A stretch of DNA of 64,000 nt from Oceanicella sp. SM1341. GTDB lineage: Bacteria > Pseudomonadota > Alphaproteobacteria > Rhodobacterales > Rhodobacteraceae. The notes below the pieces were generated by a model, which did no database searches, was not told the origin of the DNA, and worked only from the letters and a program-made list of their open reading frames with translations. Shown piece after piece: positions 45,502-54,083 of this stretch. Location of the stretch: assembly GCF_003448965.1 (NCBI RefSeq), contig NZ_QRGC01000008.1, positions 1 to 64,000 of the forward strand, written 5' to 3'. The translations under genes and the position numbers were made by a program. Position 1 is the stretch's first letter; every line of letters begins with the position of its first letter.

Positions 45502-46331
45502 CCTTCCTCTCCGACCTCTCGCGCCGGCTCAACGGCCGCATCGGCCTCACGCTCTGCGGGCTCGTGCTGCTCGCCGCCCTCACCGGCCTGCTCTGGACCC
45601 CCTACGACCCGGTGAAGACCGATTTCATGGCCCGCTTCGCCGGTGCCTCGGCCGAGCACCTGCTGGGCACCGACATGTACGGGCGCGACCTGCTCTCGCG
45701 CGTGCTCTCCGGCGCCTCGGTCTCGATCCTGATCTGCTTTCTCACCGTGGCGCTGGCGGTGACGGGGGGCGTGGTGCTCGGCGCGCTCTCGGGCTTCGTC
45801 GGCGGCTGGCTCGACCGGCTGGTGATGATGTTCACCGAGGCGCTGATGGCCTTTCCGGGCCTGCTGCTGGCGCTGTCGCTGATGGTGATCCTCGGGCCCT
45901 CGGAATTCGGCGTCATCCTCGCGCTCGCGCTGGCCTACCTGCCCTCGGTCACCCGGCTGGTGCGCGGCACGGTGCTCTCGGTGCGCGAGAAGGAATACGT
46001 GGAGGCCTCGGTGGCGCTCGGCAACGGCTGGCTCTACACCCTCGCGCGCCACGTGCTGCCGAACTGCGTGGCGCCGCTGATCGTGCTCGCCACCACCATG
46101 CTGGGCTGGGTGCTGCTGGCGGAGAGCGCGCTCTCCTTCCTCGGGCTGGGCGTGCCGCCCCCCGCCCCCACCTGGGGCAACATGCTGGCCGAGGCGCGCG
46201 GCGACCTCACGCGCGAGCCCTGGCTGGGCATCCTGCCGGGCCTGTGCATCTCGGTCACCCTCGTGGGGGTGAACCTGCTGGGCGACGCGCTGCGCGACGC
46301 GCTCGACCCGCGCAACGACCGGGCGGCCTGA
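45498..46331 (+). CDS. ABC transporter permease (DppC type)
   Basis: 277 residues with six hydrophobic helices. HLLGTDMYGRDLLSRVLSGA is the DppC hallmark, and the EAA loop is EYVEASVALGNGWLYTLARH. It starts inside the end of the DppB-type gene (ATGA) and is followed by the fused ATPase after 4 bp, so the three are translated together. Confidence 0.92.
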   Translation: MTFLSDLSRRLNGRIGLTLCGLVLLAALTGLLWTPYDPVKTDFMARFAGASAEHLLGTDMYGRDLLSRVLSGASVSILICFLTVALAVTGGVVLGALSGFVGGWLDRLVMMFTEALMAFPGLLLALSLMVILGPSEFGVILALALAYLPSVTRLVRGTVLSVREKEYVEASVALGNGWLYTLARHVLPNCVAPLIVLATTMLGWVLLAESALSFLGLGVPPPAPTWGNMLAEARGDLTREPWLGILPGLCISVTLVGVNLLGDALRDALDPRNDRAA

Positions 46332-46335
46332 GGAG

Positions 46336-48480
46336 ATGGACATGCAGCATACCCCCTCCGTCCTGTCGCTCAGCGGCGTGGAGATCGGCTTCCGCACCCC
46401 GCGCGGCCTCACCCCGGTGGTGCATGGCGTGAGCCTCGAGGTGGCGCCGGGCGAGATCCATGCCGTGGTGGGCGAGAGCGGCTCGGGCAAGACCATGCTC
46501 GCGCGCGCCGCCATCGGCCTGCTGCCCCCCGGCGGCGAGGTGACGGCGGGCACCATCGCCTTCGACGGCCGCGACCTTGCCGCCGAGAGCGAGGCCGCGA
46601 TGCGCCGGATCCGCGGCGCGCAGATCGGGATGATCTTCCAGGAGCCGCTGGTCTCGCTCAACCCGTCGATGAAGATCGGCGCCCAGATGGCGGAGGCCGC
46701 GCGGCTGCACACGAAGCTTTCGCGCCGCGAGATCCGGGCGCGGGCACTGGAGATGCTGCACGCGGTGAAGATCGCCGACCCCGAGCGCTGCCTCGAGTGC
46801 TACCCGCACGAGTTCTCGGGCGGCATGCGCCAGCGCATCATGATCGCCTCGGTGATGCTGCTGCGCCCGCGCCTGCTGCTGGCCGACGAGCCCACCACCG
46901 CGCTCGACGCCGTGGTGCAGCGCGAGGTGCTCGACATCATGACGGAGATGACCCGCAGTCTCGGCGTGGCGGTGGTGCTGGTGACGCACGACCTCGGCGT
47001 GGTGGCGCGCTACGCGCAGCGGATGACGGTGATGGAGCGCGGCCACGTGGTCGAATCCGGCCCTACCCGCAGCGTGCTCGCCGCCCCGCGCGAGGCCTAT
47101 ACGCGGCGGCTGCTGGGGAGTTTGCCCGTCGCCCCCGAAGGGGCGCACACGCTGCCGCAGGCAGGAAATGACTCCCCGACAGGGGCGCATACGCTGCTGC
47201 CGGAAGGGAACGTCTCCCCGACAGGCCCCCACACGCTTTCGGCCAGTCCCGAAGCCTCGCACGCCCTGCCCCATGCGCAAACGCCCTCCGCCGAAGGGCA
47301 AGCGCCGCGCGGCGCGCAGGCTTCCGGCGCAGCGCAGCCTGCGCCGTTCGCCGGGCGCGACACACCGGAGGGCGCGCCGGGTTGGCCGGTGGCCGGACGG
47401 CGCGGCGGTGCGGACGGCCTTGCCGAAGGGCCGCAGGCGTCGCTGGCGGAGCCGGACGTTCCGCGAACTGTGGCGCCTGGGTCACCGGCGGGCGGGGCCC
47501 TTGCGGCATCGCCCCACGGGGCGAGGGGGGCTGCCGATGGCCCCGCGACCGAGCTCCTGCGCGCCGAGGCGGTGGAGGTGAGCTACGAGGCCGCCGCCCC
47601 GCTGCCCTTCATGGCCCGGCGGGTGAACCGGGTGGTGCATGGCGTCTCGCTCTCGATCCGGCCGGGCGAGATGCTCGGCCTGGTGGGCGAGAGCGGCTCG
47701 GGCAAGAGCACGCTGGGCCGGGCGCTGATCCGCCTCAAGGAGGTCTCCGGCGGCCGGGTGCTCTACCGCGGGCAGGAGCTTTCGGGCGTCTCGGGCGAGG
47801 CGCTGCGCCGGCTGCGCGCCCGCATGCAGATCATCTTCCAGGACCCCTATTCCTCCCTCAACCCGCGCATGCGGGTGGGCGCGATCGTGGCCGAGGGCCT
47901 GCGCCACGCCCCGCCGCCCGACAGCGCCCACCCGGTGGAGGAGATGCTGGAGGCCGTGGGCCTCTCCGCCGCCTATGCCGCGCGCTTCCCGCACGAGATG
48001 TCCGGCGGCCAGCGCCAGCGCGTGGCCATCGCGCGCGCGCTCATCTCGCGCCCCGAGCTGGTGGTGGCGGACGAGCCGGTCTCGGCGCTCGACGTCACGG
48101 TGCAGGCGCAGATCCTCGATCTGCTGCGCGAGCTGCGTGGCCGCATGGGCTTTGCCTGCCTGTTCATCAGCCATGACCTCGCGGTGGTGGAGAGCCTGTG
48201 CGACCGGGTGATGGTGCTCTACCGCGGCCGGGTGATGGAGGAGGGTACGGCGCGCCAGCTCTTCGAGGCGCCGCGCCACCCCTACACCCGCCGGCTGCTC
48301 GCCGCCGCCCCCTTCCTCGAGCCCACGCCCGCGGGCGGCTATGCGCTGCGCGTGCTCGACGAGGCCCGCTACCCCGCGCCCGACCCCGCCTGCTACTGGC
48401 CCGGCGAGGGCGAGGGGCGCTACGAGCTGGCCGCCGACGCCACGGCGCACGCGGTCGCCTATCGGCGCAGGGCGGGGTGA
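46336..48480 (+). CDS. Fused ABC ATPase (DppD-DppF) with repetitive linker
   Basis: 714 residues, two complete nucleotide-binding domains in one chain. First (about 5-260): Walker A GESGSGKTM, signature FSGGMRQR, Walker B LLLADEPTTALD. Second (about 410-700): GESGSGKST, MSGGQRQRVAI, LVVADEPVSALD, plus the oligopeptide C-terminal region. Between them an Ala/Pro/Gly-rich linker of about 150 residues (260-408) contains three 14-residue repeats beginning GAHTL, GAHTL and GPHTL. Fusion of the two ATPases is known in such importers, but this linker is unusually long. It drives uptake with the preceding permeases. Confidence 0.9.
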   Translation: MDMQHTPSVLSLSGVEIGFRTPRGLTPVVHGVSLEVAPGEIHAVVGESGSGKTMLARAAIGLLPPGGEVTAGTIAFDGRDLAAESEAAMRRIRGAQIGMIFQEPLVSLNPSMKIGAQMAEAARLHTKLSRREIRARALEMLHAVKIADPERCLECYPHEFSGGMRQRIMIASVMLLRPRLLLADEPTTALDAVVQREVLDIMTEMTRSLGVAVVLVTHDLGVVARYAQRMTVMERGHVVESGPTRSVLAAPREAYTRRLLGSLPVAPEGAHTLPQAGNDSPTGAHTLLPEGNVSPTGPHTLSASPEASHALPHAQTPSAEGQAPRGAQASGAAQPAPFAGRDTPEGAPGWPVAGRRGGADGLAEGPQASLAEPDVPRTVAPGSPAGGALAASPHGARGAADGPATELLRAEAVEVSYEAAAPLPFMARRVNRVVHGVSLSIRPGEMLGLVGESGSGKSTLGRALIRLKEVSGGRVLYRGQELSGVSGEALRRLRARMQIIFQDPYSSLNPRMRVGAIVAEGLRHAPPPDSAHPVEEMLEAVGLSAAYAARFPHEMSGGQRQRVAIARALISRPELVVADEPVSALDVTVQAQILDLLRELRGRMGFACLFISHDLAVVESLCDRVMVLYRGRVMEEGTARQLFEAPRHPYTRRLLAAAPFLEPTPAGGYALRVLDEARYPAPDPACYWPGEGEGRYELAADATAHAVAYRRRAG
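47140..47265 (+). repeat. Three-copy 42-bp coding repeat in ATPase linker
   Basis: Encodes GAHTLPQAGNDSPT, GAHTLLPEGNVSPT and GPHTLSASPEASHA in tandem. The DNA begins with CCCCGAAGGGG (47134-47143), the complement of the CCCCTTCGGGG core of the non-coding array at 12055-12205. Confidence 0.65.
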
Positions 48481-48487
48481 GGCGGGC

Positions 48488-48823
48488 TCAGTGCCCCACG
48501 GTCTTCGAGAACAGGTTCACGATGATCACCCCGAGCAGGATCAGCCCCAGCCCCAGCAGGGCGGCGAAATCGAGCGCCTGCCCGTACCAGGCCCAGGCGA
48601 TGGCGCTGATCAGCACGATGCCCATGCCCGACCACACGGCATAGACCACGCCCGTCGGCATCACCCGCAGCGGAAAGGACAGGCACCAGAAGGCGATGGC
48701 ATAGCCCGCCACGGTGACGAGGCTCGGCCCCAGCCGGGTGAAGCTCTCCGAGCGGGCAAGCGCGGTGGTGGCGATCACCTCCGCCACGATGGCCGCGAGA
48801 AGGAACAGGATGTGCTTGGCCAT
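48488..48823 (-). CDS. Small multidrug resistance (SMR/EmrE-family) transporter
   Basis: 111 residues with four hydrophobic helices. AIVAEVIATT contains the membrane Glu15 equivalent to EmrE Glu14, and YAVWSGMGIVLISAIAW is the GVVYAVWSG motif of helix 3. It should export small cations or quaternary amines as a dimer. It lies tail-to-tail with the ABC ATPase gene (8 bp between stops) and appears to be a one-gene unit. The 256 bp to 49078 are GC-rich without a gene. Confidence 0.88.
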   Translation of the reverse strand: MAKHILFLLAAIVAEVIATTALARSESFTRLGPSLVTVAGYAIAFWCLSFPLRVMPTGVVYAVWSGMGIVLISAIAWAWYGQALDFAALLGLGLILLGVIIVNLFSKTVGH

Positions 48824-49078
48824 GGGGCTCCGGGCGGAAGGAGGCGGACAGGATCTGCAGCCCTAGCACGGCCCGCGCCCCCGGTCATCTCCCCCCGAGC
48901 GGCCCCGCCACTCCGCCGCCCGCGCCTTCGCCCGCCGCCCCCCGGGGGCCCCGCCCAGGGCGGCCCCCGGCCCTCCGCCCCCCGGAGGCCCCGCCGGTGC
49001 CGGGCGCGCGCGATGGCTTGCGCACCGGCCCGGGCCGGGCGAGGCTGGGCGGCAGCGCGCCACCTGAAGGACCTTTCC

Positions 49079-49798
49079 ATGCAGCTTCCCGCCCCCGGCC
49101 CCTGGTTCCGCTCCGAGCAGATCGCCCCCGGTGTCACCCGCCTGTGGGAGCCGCCGGTGCACCGGTTCTTCCGGGCGAACTCATGGCTCATCGAGGGGCG
49201 CGACGCCGACCTGCTGGTCGATTTCGGCACCGGGCTCGCGCCGCTCGCCCCCGCGCTGGCCCGCGACCCCGCGAAGCCGCTTCTGGCCCTCGCGACCCAT
49301 GCCCATGCCGACCACGTGGGCGGTTTCCACGAATTCGCCGAGCGGCTGGGCCACGCGGCGGAGGCCGGGGCCTTCGCCGCCATGCCCGACAGCGCCACCC
49401 TGGCCGACGCGTTCCGCGCCCTCGACACCCCCGTGGAAGGCGCGGCAGGCCCGCTGCCGGAGTACCGGCTCCGGCCCGCCCCGCTCACCCGCGTGCTGGA
49501 AGAGGGCGACCTCGTGGAGCTCGGCGACCGCAGCTTCGAGGTGCTGCACCTGCCGGGCCATTCGCCGGGCAGCATCGGGCTGATGGAGCGCGGCGGCGGC
49601 CTGTTCCTCACCGGCGACGCGATCTACCCGGGCGAGCTGGTCGACGACCTGCCCGGCGCCGACATCCCCGCCTACCTGGGCACGATGGAGCGGCTCGCGG
49701 GGCTGGAGGCCGGCCTGGTGCTGGGCGGTCACAACGGCCCGCTCACCGGGGCGGCGATGCGCGAGATCGCGCGCGGCTACCTCGCCCGGCGCGGCTGA
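49079..49798 (+). CDS. Metallo-beta-lactamase-fold hydrolase
   Basis: 239 residues. The metal motif THAHADHVGG (HxHxDH), the second His in LPGHSPGSIG, bridging Asp in FLTGDAIYPG and last His in LGGHNGPL give a full two-metal site. Family members hydrolyse thioesters, lactones or other acyl bonds; substrate unknown. SD GAAGGA precedes ATG 49079. It stands alone between the SMR gene and the molybdenum hydroxylase operon. Confidence 0.85.
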   Translation: MQLPAPGPWFRSEQIAPGVTRLWEPPVHRFFRANSWLIEGRDADLLVDFGTGLAPLAPALARDPAKPLLALATHAHADHVGGFHEFAERLGHAAEAGAFAAMPDSATLADAFRALDTPVEGAAGPLPEYRLRPAPLTRVLEEGDLVELGDRSFEVLHLPGHSPGSIGLMERGGGLFLTGDAIYPGELVDDLPGADIPAYLGTMERLAGLEAGLVLGGHNGPLTGAAMREIARGYLARRG

Positions 49799-49823
49799 CC
49801 CCGCACGGACTTCCGGCCAGTCG

Positions 49824-49843
49824 ACCTCTACCGGAGTAGAGGT
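49824..49843. promoter_or_regulatory. Perfect 8-bp-arm inverted repeat upstream of iorA-like gene
   Basis: ACCTCTAC-CGGA-GTAGAGGT, 26 bp after the MBL-fold gene and 64 bp before the [2Fe-2S] subunit gene. It could be a terminator hairpin (no U-run follows) or an operator for a LuxR/FixJ-type regulator of the hydroxylase operon. I favour the operator reading, but the sequence does not settle it. Confidence 0.5.
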
Positions 49844-49907
49844 GCCGCCGCGGGCCTGCCGGGCGTAGGCTGATCGTCAGACATGTGTCACGCGAAAGGC
49901 AGGTCCG

Positions 49908-50354
49908 ATGATCCCCCTCACCGTCAATGGAACAACCCATCACGTCGATGTCGAGCCCGACACCCCGCTGCTCTTCGTGCTGCGGGACACGCTGGGCATG
50001 ACCGGCACGAAATACGGCTGCGGCATCGCCCAGTGCGGCGCCTGCACGGTGCTGGTGGACGGCGAGGCGATGCGCTCCTGCCAGTTCCCGGTCGACGCGG
50101 TGGGCGCGTCGCAGGTCACCACCATCGAGGCCATCGAGGAGGACGCGGTCGGCGCCCGGGTGGTGGAGGCCTGGGTGTCGGTCGAGGCGCCGCAATGCGG
50201 CTACTGCCAGTCCGGCCAGGTGATGGCGGCCACCGCGCTGCTCAAGGCCGTGCCGAAGCCCACCGACGAGGACATCGCCGACGCGATGACCAACCTGTGC
50301 CGCTGCGGCACCTACAACATGATCGCCGACGCGATCCGCCAGGCCGCGGGCTGA
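49908..50354 (+). CDS. [2Fe-2S] subunit of molybdenum hydroxylase (IorA/CoxS-like)
   Basis: 148 residues. Two [2Fe-2S] clusters: plant-type YGCGIAQCGACTVLVDG..C and the C-terminal QCGYCQSGQVMA with NLCRCGTYNMI. The size and motif order match the small subunit of isoquinoline oxidoreductase-type enzymes. It relays electrons from the Mo subunit, encoded 14 bp downstream, to an acceptor. Confidence 0.9.
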   Translation: MIPLTVNGTTHHVDVEPDTPLLFVLRDTLGMTGTKYGCGIAQCGACTVLVDGEAMRSCQFPVDAVGASQVTTIEAIEEDAVGARVVEAWVSVEAPQCGYCQSGQVMAATALLKAVPKPTDEDIADAMTNLCRCGTYNMIADAIRQAAG

Positions 50355-50368
50355 GGGGAGACGATACC

Positions 50369-52597
50369 ATGAAGGATTTCCTCACCGCCCCCGCCGCCGC
50401 CCCCGGCTCCGCGGTCATCGCGAAGGCGGGCCCGCTCAGCCGCCGCGGCTTCCTCGGCGCCGCCGGCGGGCTCGCGCTCGTCGCCATGCTGCCGGTGCGC
50501 CCCTCCCGCGCCGAGACCGCCGCGAAACTGGTGCCCGGCACCCGGGTGCCCGCCTTCCTCGAGATCCGGCCCGACGGCTCGGTGCACGTGCTCAGCCCCT
50601 TCGTGGAGGGCGGCCAGGGCATCGCCACCGGCATGGCCCAGACCATCGGCGAGGAGCTCGACGTGAACCCCGCGCGCTTCACGGTCGACTGCGCGCCCCC
50701 GGGGCCGGATTACGCCGTGGTGGGCGGCATGCGCATGACCGGCGGCAGCTTCTCCACCCGCTCGAGCTACCCGCTGATGCGCCGGCTCGGCGCCACCGCG
50801 CGCGAGATGCTGATGCGCGCCGCCGCCACCCGGCTCGACGTGGCCCAGGACACGCTCACCACCGAGGACGGGCAGGTGCTCCACGCCGCCTCCGGCCGGT
50901 CGCTCGGCTATGGCGAGCTCGCCGAGGCCGCCTTCGCCCTCGAGCCCGCCGCCGACGTGCCCCTGCGCGATCCCGCGACCTTCCGCTGGATCGGCAAGCC
51001 GGTGGCGCGCCTCGACATGCGCGACAAGTCCACCGGCCGGGCGGTCTATGCCATCGACCAGAAGCTCGACGGCATGCTCTACGCCGCCGTGCGCCACGCG
51101 GAGTATTTCGGCACGAAGCCGCTCTCGATCCGCAACGAGGCGCAGGTGCGCGCCATGCCCGGCGTGCACTCGGTGCACCTGCTCGAGGCCGCCGTGGCCG
51201 TGTGCGCCGACAGCTGGTGGCGCGCGCGCAAGGCGGTGGAGACCGTGCAGGCCGAGTGGTCGGAGCCCGAGGCCGCCGGCCTCGACACCGTGGCGAAGGA
51301 CTTCTCCAGCGAGGGCATGCTGCAGGCCCTGCGCGACTATGACGGCGAGACCCATCCCGCCGAGACCGAGGGCGATGCCGCCGCCGCCTTCACCGGCGCC
51401 GACAAGGTGATCGAGGCGGAATACGTCGCCCCCTACCTCGCCCATGGCCAGCTCGAGCCGCCCTCCGCCATGGCGCGCTTCAACGCCGACGGCACGCTGG
51501 AGCTGTGGCTGCCCAACCAGGCGCCGGAGATGTTCCAGGGCTCGGCCGCCGCGGCCGCCGGGCTGGAGCCCGCGCAGGTGCGCATCCACTCGCCGATGCT
51601 GGGTGGCTTCTTCGGCCGGCATTTCATCTACGGCCCGGGCAACCCCTATCCCCAGGCCATCGCGCTGGCGAAGGCCACGGGGATGCCGGTGAAGGTGATC
51701 TGGTCGCGCGAGGAGGAGTTCCTCAACGACGCCGTGCGCCCGCTGAGCATGAGCCGCTTCCGCGCCGCCATCGGGGCCGACGGCCTGCCCGCCGCGCTCG
51801 AGGTGCGCACCATCGGCGAGGGGCCCATCGGCCGCTACTTCGGCGCCATGCTCCAGACCCCGGTCGACAGTTCCGCCGTCGAGGGCATCGTGGAGAAACC
51901 CTATGCCATCCCCAACCGGGCCATGGTGTTCGGCAAGCGGCCCCATCCGGTGAACATCGCCTTCTGGCGCTCGGTGGGCCACTCGATGAACGATTTCTTC
52001 TACGAGAGCTTCCTCGACGAGATCGCCGATGCCGGCGGCCAGGACCCGATGGCCCTGCGCCGCGCCCTGCTCGCCCGTTCCGCCCGCCACCTCGCCCTGC
52101 TCGACGCGGTGGAGGAGCTTTCCGGCGGCTGGAAGCGCGGGCCCTTCGAGGTGGATGGCCGGACCCGGGCGCGTGGCCTCGCCATGGCCTCGCCCTTCGG
52201 CTCGGAGACCGCGACCATCGCCGAGGCGTCGGTGGAGGACGGCGCGGTGAAGGTGCATGACGTCTGGGTGGCCTTCGACCCGGGCAGCGTGGTCAACCCC
52301 GCCATCGTGAAGAAGCAGGTCGAATCCGCCGTGGCCCTCGGCCTGTCGGCGGCGCTCTACGAGGAGGTGGTCTACGAGGCCGGCCGCCGGCGCGACCAGA
52401 ACTACGACACCTACACCATCCTCACGCGCGACGACATGCCAAGGGTGCACGTGACCATCCTGGAGAGCGGCGCGCCGATGGGCGGGGTGGGCGAGCCGGG
52501 CCTGCCCGGAGTGCTGCCCGCGGTGGGCAACGCCCTGGCCGCCGCCACCGGCCAGCGCCCGCGCCGCCTGCCGATGAAGAACCTCTCCTTCTCCTGA
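50369..52597 (+). CDS. Molybdopterin-binding subunit of aldehyde/N-heterocycle hydroxylase (IorB-like)
   Basis: 742 residues. Twin-arginine signal SRRGFLGAAGGLALVAML indicates periplasmic location, with the IorA-like partner exported alongside. Mo-cofactor motifs GGFFGRHF, the QLEPPSAMARF region and GVGEPGLPG (Glu709, the catalytic base position) are present. It lacks the FAD subunit gene, which is normal for this IorAB class that uses a cytochrome as acceptor. Substrate could be an aldehyde or N-heterocycle. SD AGGGGAGA precedes the ATG. Confidence 0.88.
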   Translation: MKDFLTAPAAAPGSAVIAKAGPLSRRGFLGAAGGLALVAMLPVRPSRAETAAKLVPGTRVPAFLEIRPDGSVHVLSPFVEGGQGIATGMAQTIGEELDVNPARFTVDCAPPGPDYAVVGGMRMTGGSFSTRSSYPLMRRLGATAREMLMRAAATRLDVAQDTLTTEDGQVLHAASGRSLGYGELAEAAFALEPAADVPLRDPATFRWIGKPVARLDMRDKSTGRAVYAIDQKLDGMLYAAVRHAEYFGTKPLSIRNEAQVRAMPGVHSVHLLEAAVAVCADSWWRARKAVETVQAEWSEPEAAGLDTVAKDFSSEGMLQALRDYDGETHPAETEGDAAAAFTGADKVIEAEYVAPYLAHGQLEPPSAMARFNADGTLELWLPNQAPEMFQGSAAAAAGLEPAQVRIHSPMLGGFFGRHFIYGPGNPYPQAIALAKATGMPVKVIWSREEEFLNDAVRPLSMSRFRAAIGADGLPAALEVRTIGEGPIGRYFGAMLQTPVDSSAVEGIVEKPYAIPNRAMVFGKRPHPVNIAFWRSVGHSMNDFFYESFLDEIADAGGQDPMALRRALLARSARHLALLDAVEELSGGWKRGPFEVDGRTRARGLAMASPFGSETATIAEASVEDGAVKVHDVWVAFDPGSVVNPAIVKKQVESAVALGLSAALYEEVVYEAGRRRDQNYDTYTILTRDDMPRVHVTILESGAPMGGVGEPGLPGVLPAVGNALAAATGQRPRRLPMKNLSFS

Positions 52598-52608
52598 GGG
52601 GCCTGCGC

Positions 52609-52654
52609 GGCGCCCCCCTCCGGGGCGCCGGGGCGGGGCCGTCCGGGGCCCCGC
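52609..52654. terminator. Two back-to-back GC hairpins between convergent genes
   Basis: GGCGCCCC...GGGGCGCC (52609-52629) and GCGGGGCC...GGCCCCGC (52633-52654), placed between the end of the hydroxylase operon and the convergent SGNH gene. They probably act as a bidirectional terminator. Confidence 0.6.
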
Positions 52655-52763
52655 CGCCGCTCCCCCGGTGAGCCGTGCCGCGGGCGGCCTTGCGGCCCGG
52701 GGCGGGGCCTGCCGGCGCCGACTGAACCCGCTTCCCTTCCGGGCCGCGGCCGGCGGGCGCCGC

Positions 52764-54083
52764 TCAGATCCCCAGGAAGCTGCGGTTGAGGATGCTCCCG
52801 GCGACAAACCCTCCCGCCCGGCCCAGGTGCAGATCGTTGCGCATCAGCCCCTGCTCGTAGGCCTGCGCCCATTCGCCCATCTGGTCGTAGAGGTTGAGAT
52901 ACTCGATGTCGTTCTCGAGCGCGAACTGGTAGGCCGCGTCGCGGTATTCGGAGAGGGGTGTCACCGCGATGCCGTTGGTCTTCGCCGGCGTGGTGAGCAC
53001 GATGCCGATATCGGGGTTTACGGAGCGCAGCTGGGCGCAGAGTTTCGCCACCGCGTCGAGGAACACCGGCACCGGGGAATAGGGGTTCCTGTAGTCGTTC
53101 GTGCCCAGGATGATCTGCACCAGGTCGAGCGGCGTGTACTGCATCTGCGGCCCGATCTGGGCGTAGTACTTCTCCATGCCGTTGCCGGTGATGCCGCCGT
53201 TGCCGAACTTGTTGAGCACGATCCCCGGGGCGCTGCGCCGGGTGGCGATGAACCCCGACATCGAGACCACGCCCGTGTTGCCCGCGGTGTCCATGTCGAT
53301 GGTGTGCGCCGTGTCGGAGAGGCCGGACACGAGGATCGTGTTGAAGTTTCCGGTATCCGGGCACACGACCTCGGTCCAGGCCCCGCCGTCGATGCGGTAG
53401 CGCCATGTGCCGCCGTGCTCGAAGTAGAGGAAGCGGAACTCGGTGCAGGGCAGCTTGCCGTAGGTCAGCGTCTCGCCGTCGCGGTCCGTCCAGACGTTGT
53501 TGCCATCCGGCCCGGCGCCGTAGGGAAAGGACGGGGTCCTGGAGGCATGAACGGTGTTCCATCCGTCGGAGGAAGACCTCGTGTAGCCGCCGACGAGCAG
53601 GTCCGCCGTGGACTTGATGAAGCCCAGGGAGTTCTGCCCGTAGACGCTGTTTGCGAACATTCGCCAGTAGGCCGACGGGATTGCCGGCGCCTCGGTCCAG
53701 CTGTCTCCGGTCATGCCGAACCCGGCCTGTGCCACCTGGCCGCTGGCGATCAGCCCGAGCTGGCCGCGCCAGCGGTAGAGCGTGCGGCCGTCGGTGGCGA
53801 GCGGCACGCGCCCGGCGGCAATCGCGGGTGCGAAGATCCGGCGCCTGGCGGGTTCCGGCACTGCCCCGGCATGCGCTTCAGCGCCGGCGGGAGCCGGACC
53901 GCTGCCTGCCGGAAGCGCGCGGCCCGCGGCGCCGGCCGCAGGCGCCCGCGGCGCGGCAGGCGCTCGGGTGGGGGCGCCCGTGAGGCCCGTGGCGTCGCCC
54001 GCTCCCGCTCTGCCCGCCCCTGCCCTGTCCGCCGCGTCTTCCGCGATCAGCTGATCGGCATTCGGCGGATTTCCCTTGGCCAT
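52764..54083 (-). CDS. SGNH/GDSL-type hydrolase with disordered N-terminus
   Basis: 439 residues. After an Ala/Pro-rich stretch (about 15-85) the SGNH blocks appear: nucleophile GDSWTEAP, GNG/IGP-like region, ILGTNDYRNP (block III Asn) and DLHLGRAGG (Asp-His). Between block I and III lies an insert of about 150 residues with beta-rich, lower-GC sequence (YFEHGGTWRYRIDGGAWTEV), suggesting a jelly-roll domain like that of CE2/CE20 acetylesterases. No signal peptide. It may deacetylate a polysaccharide, perhaps surface or phage-derived. No neighbour explains it. SD is GAGGTG before ATG 54083. Confidence 0.7.
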   Translation of the reverse strand: MAKGNPPNADQLIAEDAADRAGAGRAGAGDATGLTGAPTRAPAAPRAPAAGAAGRALPAGSGPAPAGAEAHAGAVPEPARRRIFAPAIAAGRVPLATDGRTLYRWRGQLGLIASGQVAQAGFGMTGDSWTEAPAIPSAYWRMFANSVYGQNSLGFIKSTADLLVGGYTRSSSDGWNTVHASRTPSFPYGAGPDGNNVWTDRDGETLTYGKLPCTEFRFLYFEHGGTWRYRIDGGAWTEVVCPDTGNFNTILVSGLSDTAHTIDMDTAGNTGVVSMSGFIATRRSAPGIVLNKFGNGGITGNGMEKYYAQIGPQMQYTPLDLVQIILGTNDYRNPYSPVPVFLDAVAKLCAQLRSVNPDIGIVLTTPAKTNGIAVTPLSEYRDAAYQFALENDIEYLNLYDQMGEWAQAYEQGLMRNDLHLGRAGGFVAGSILNRSFLGI

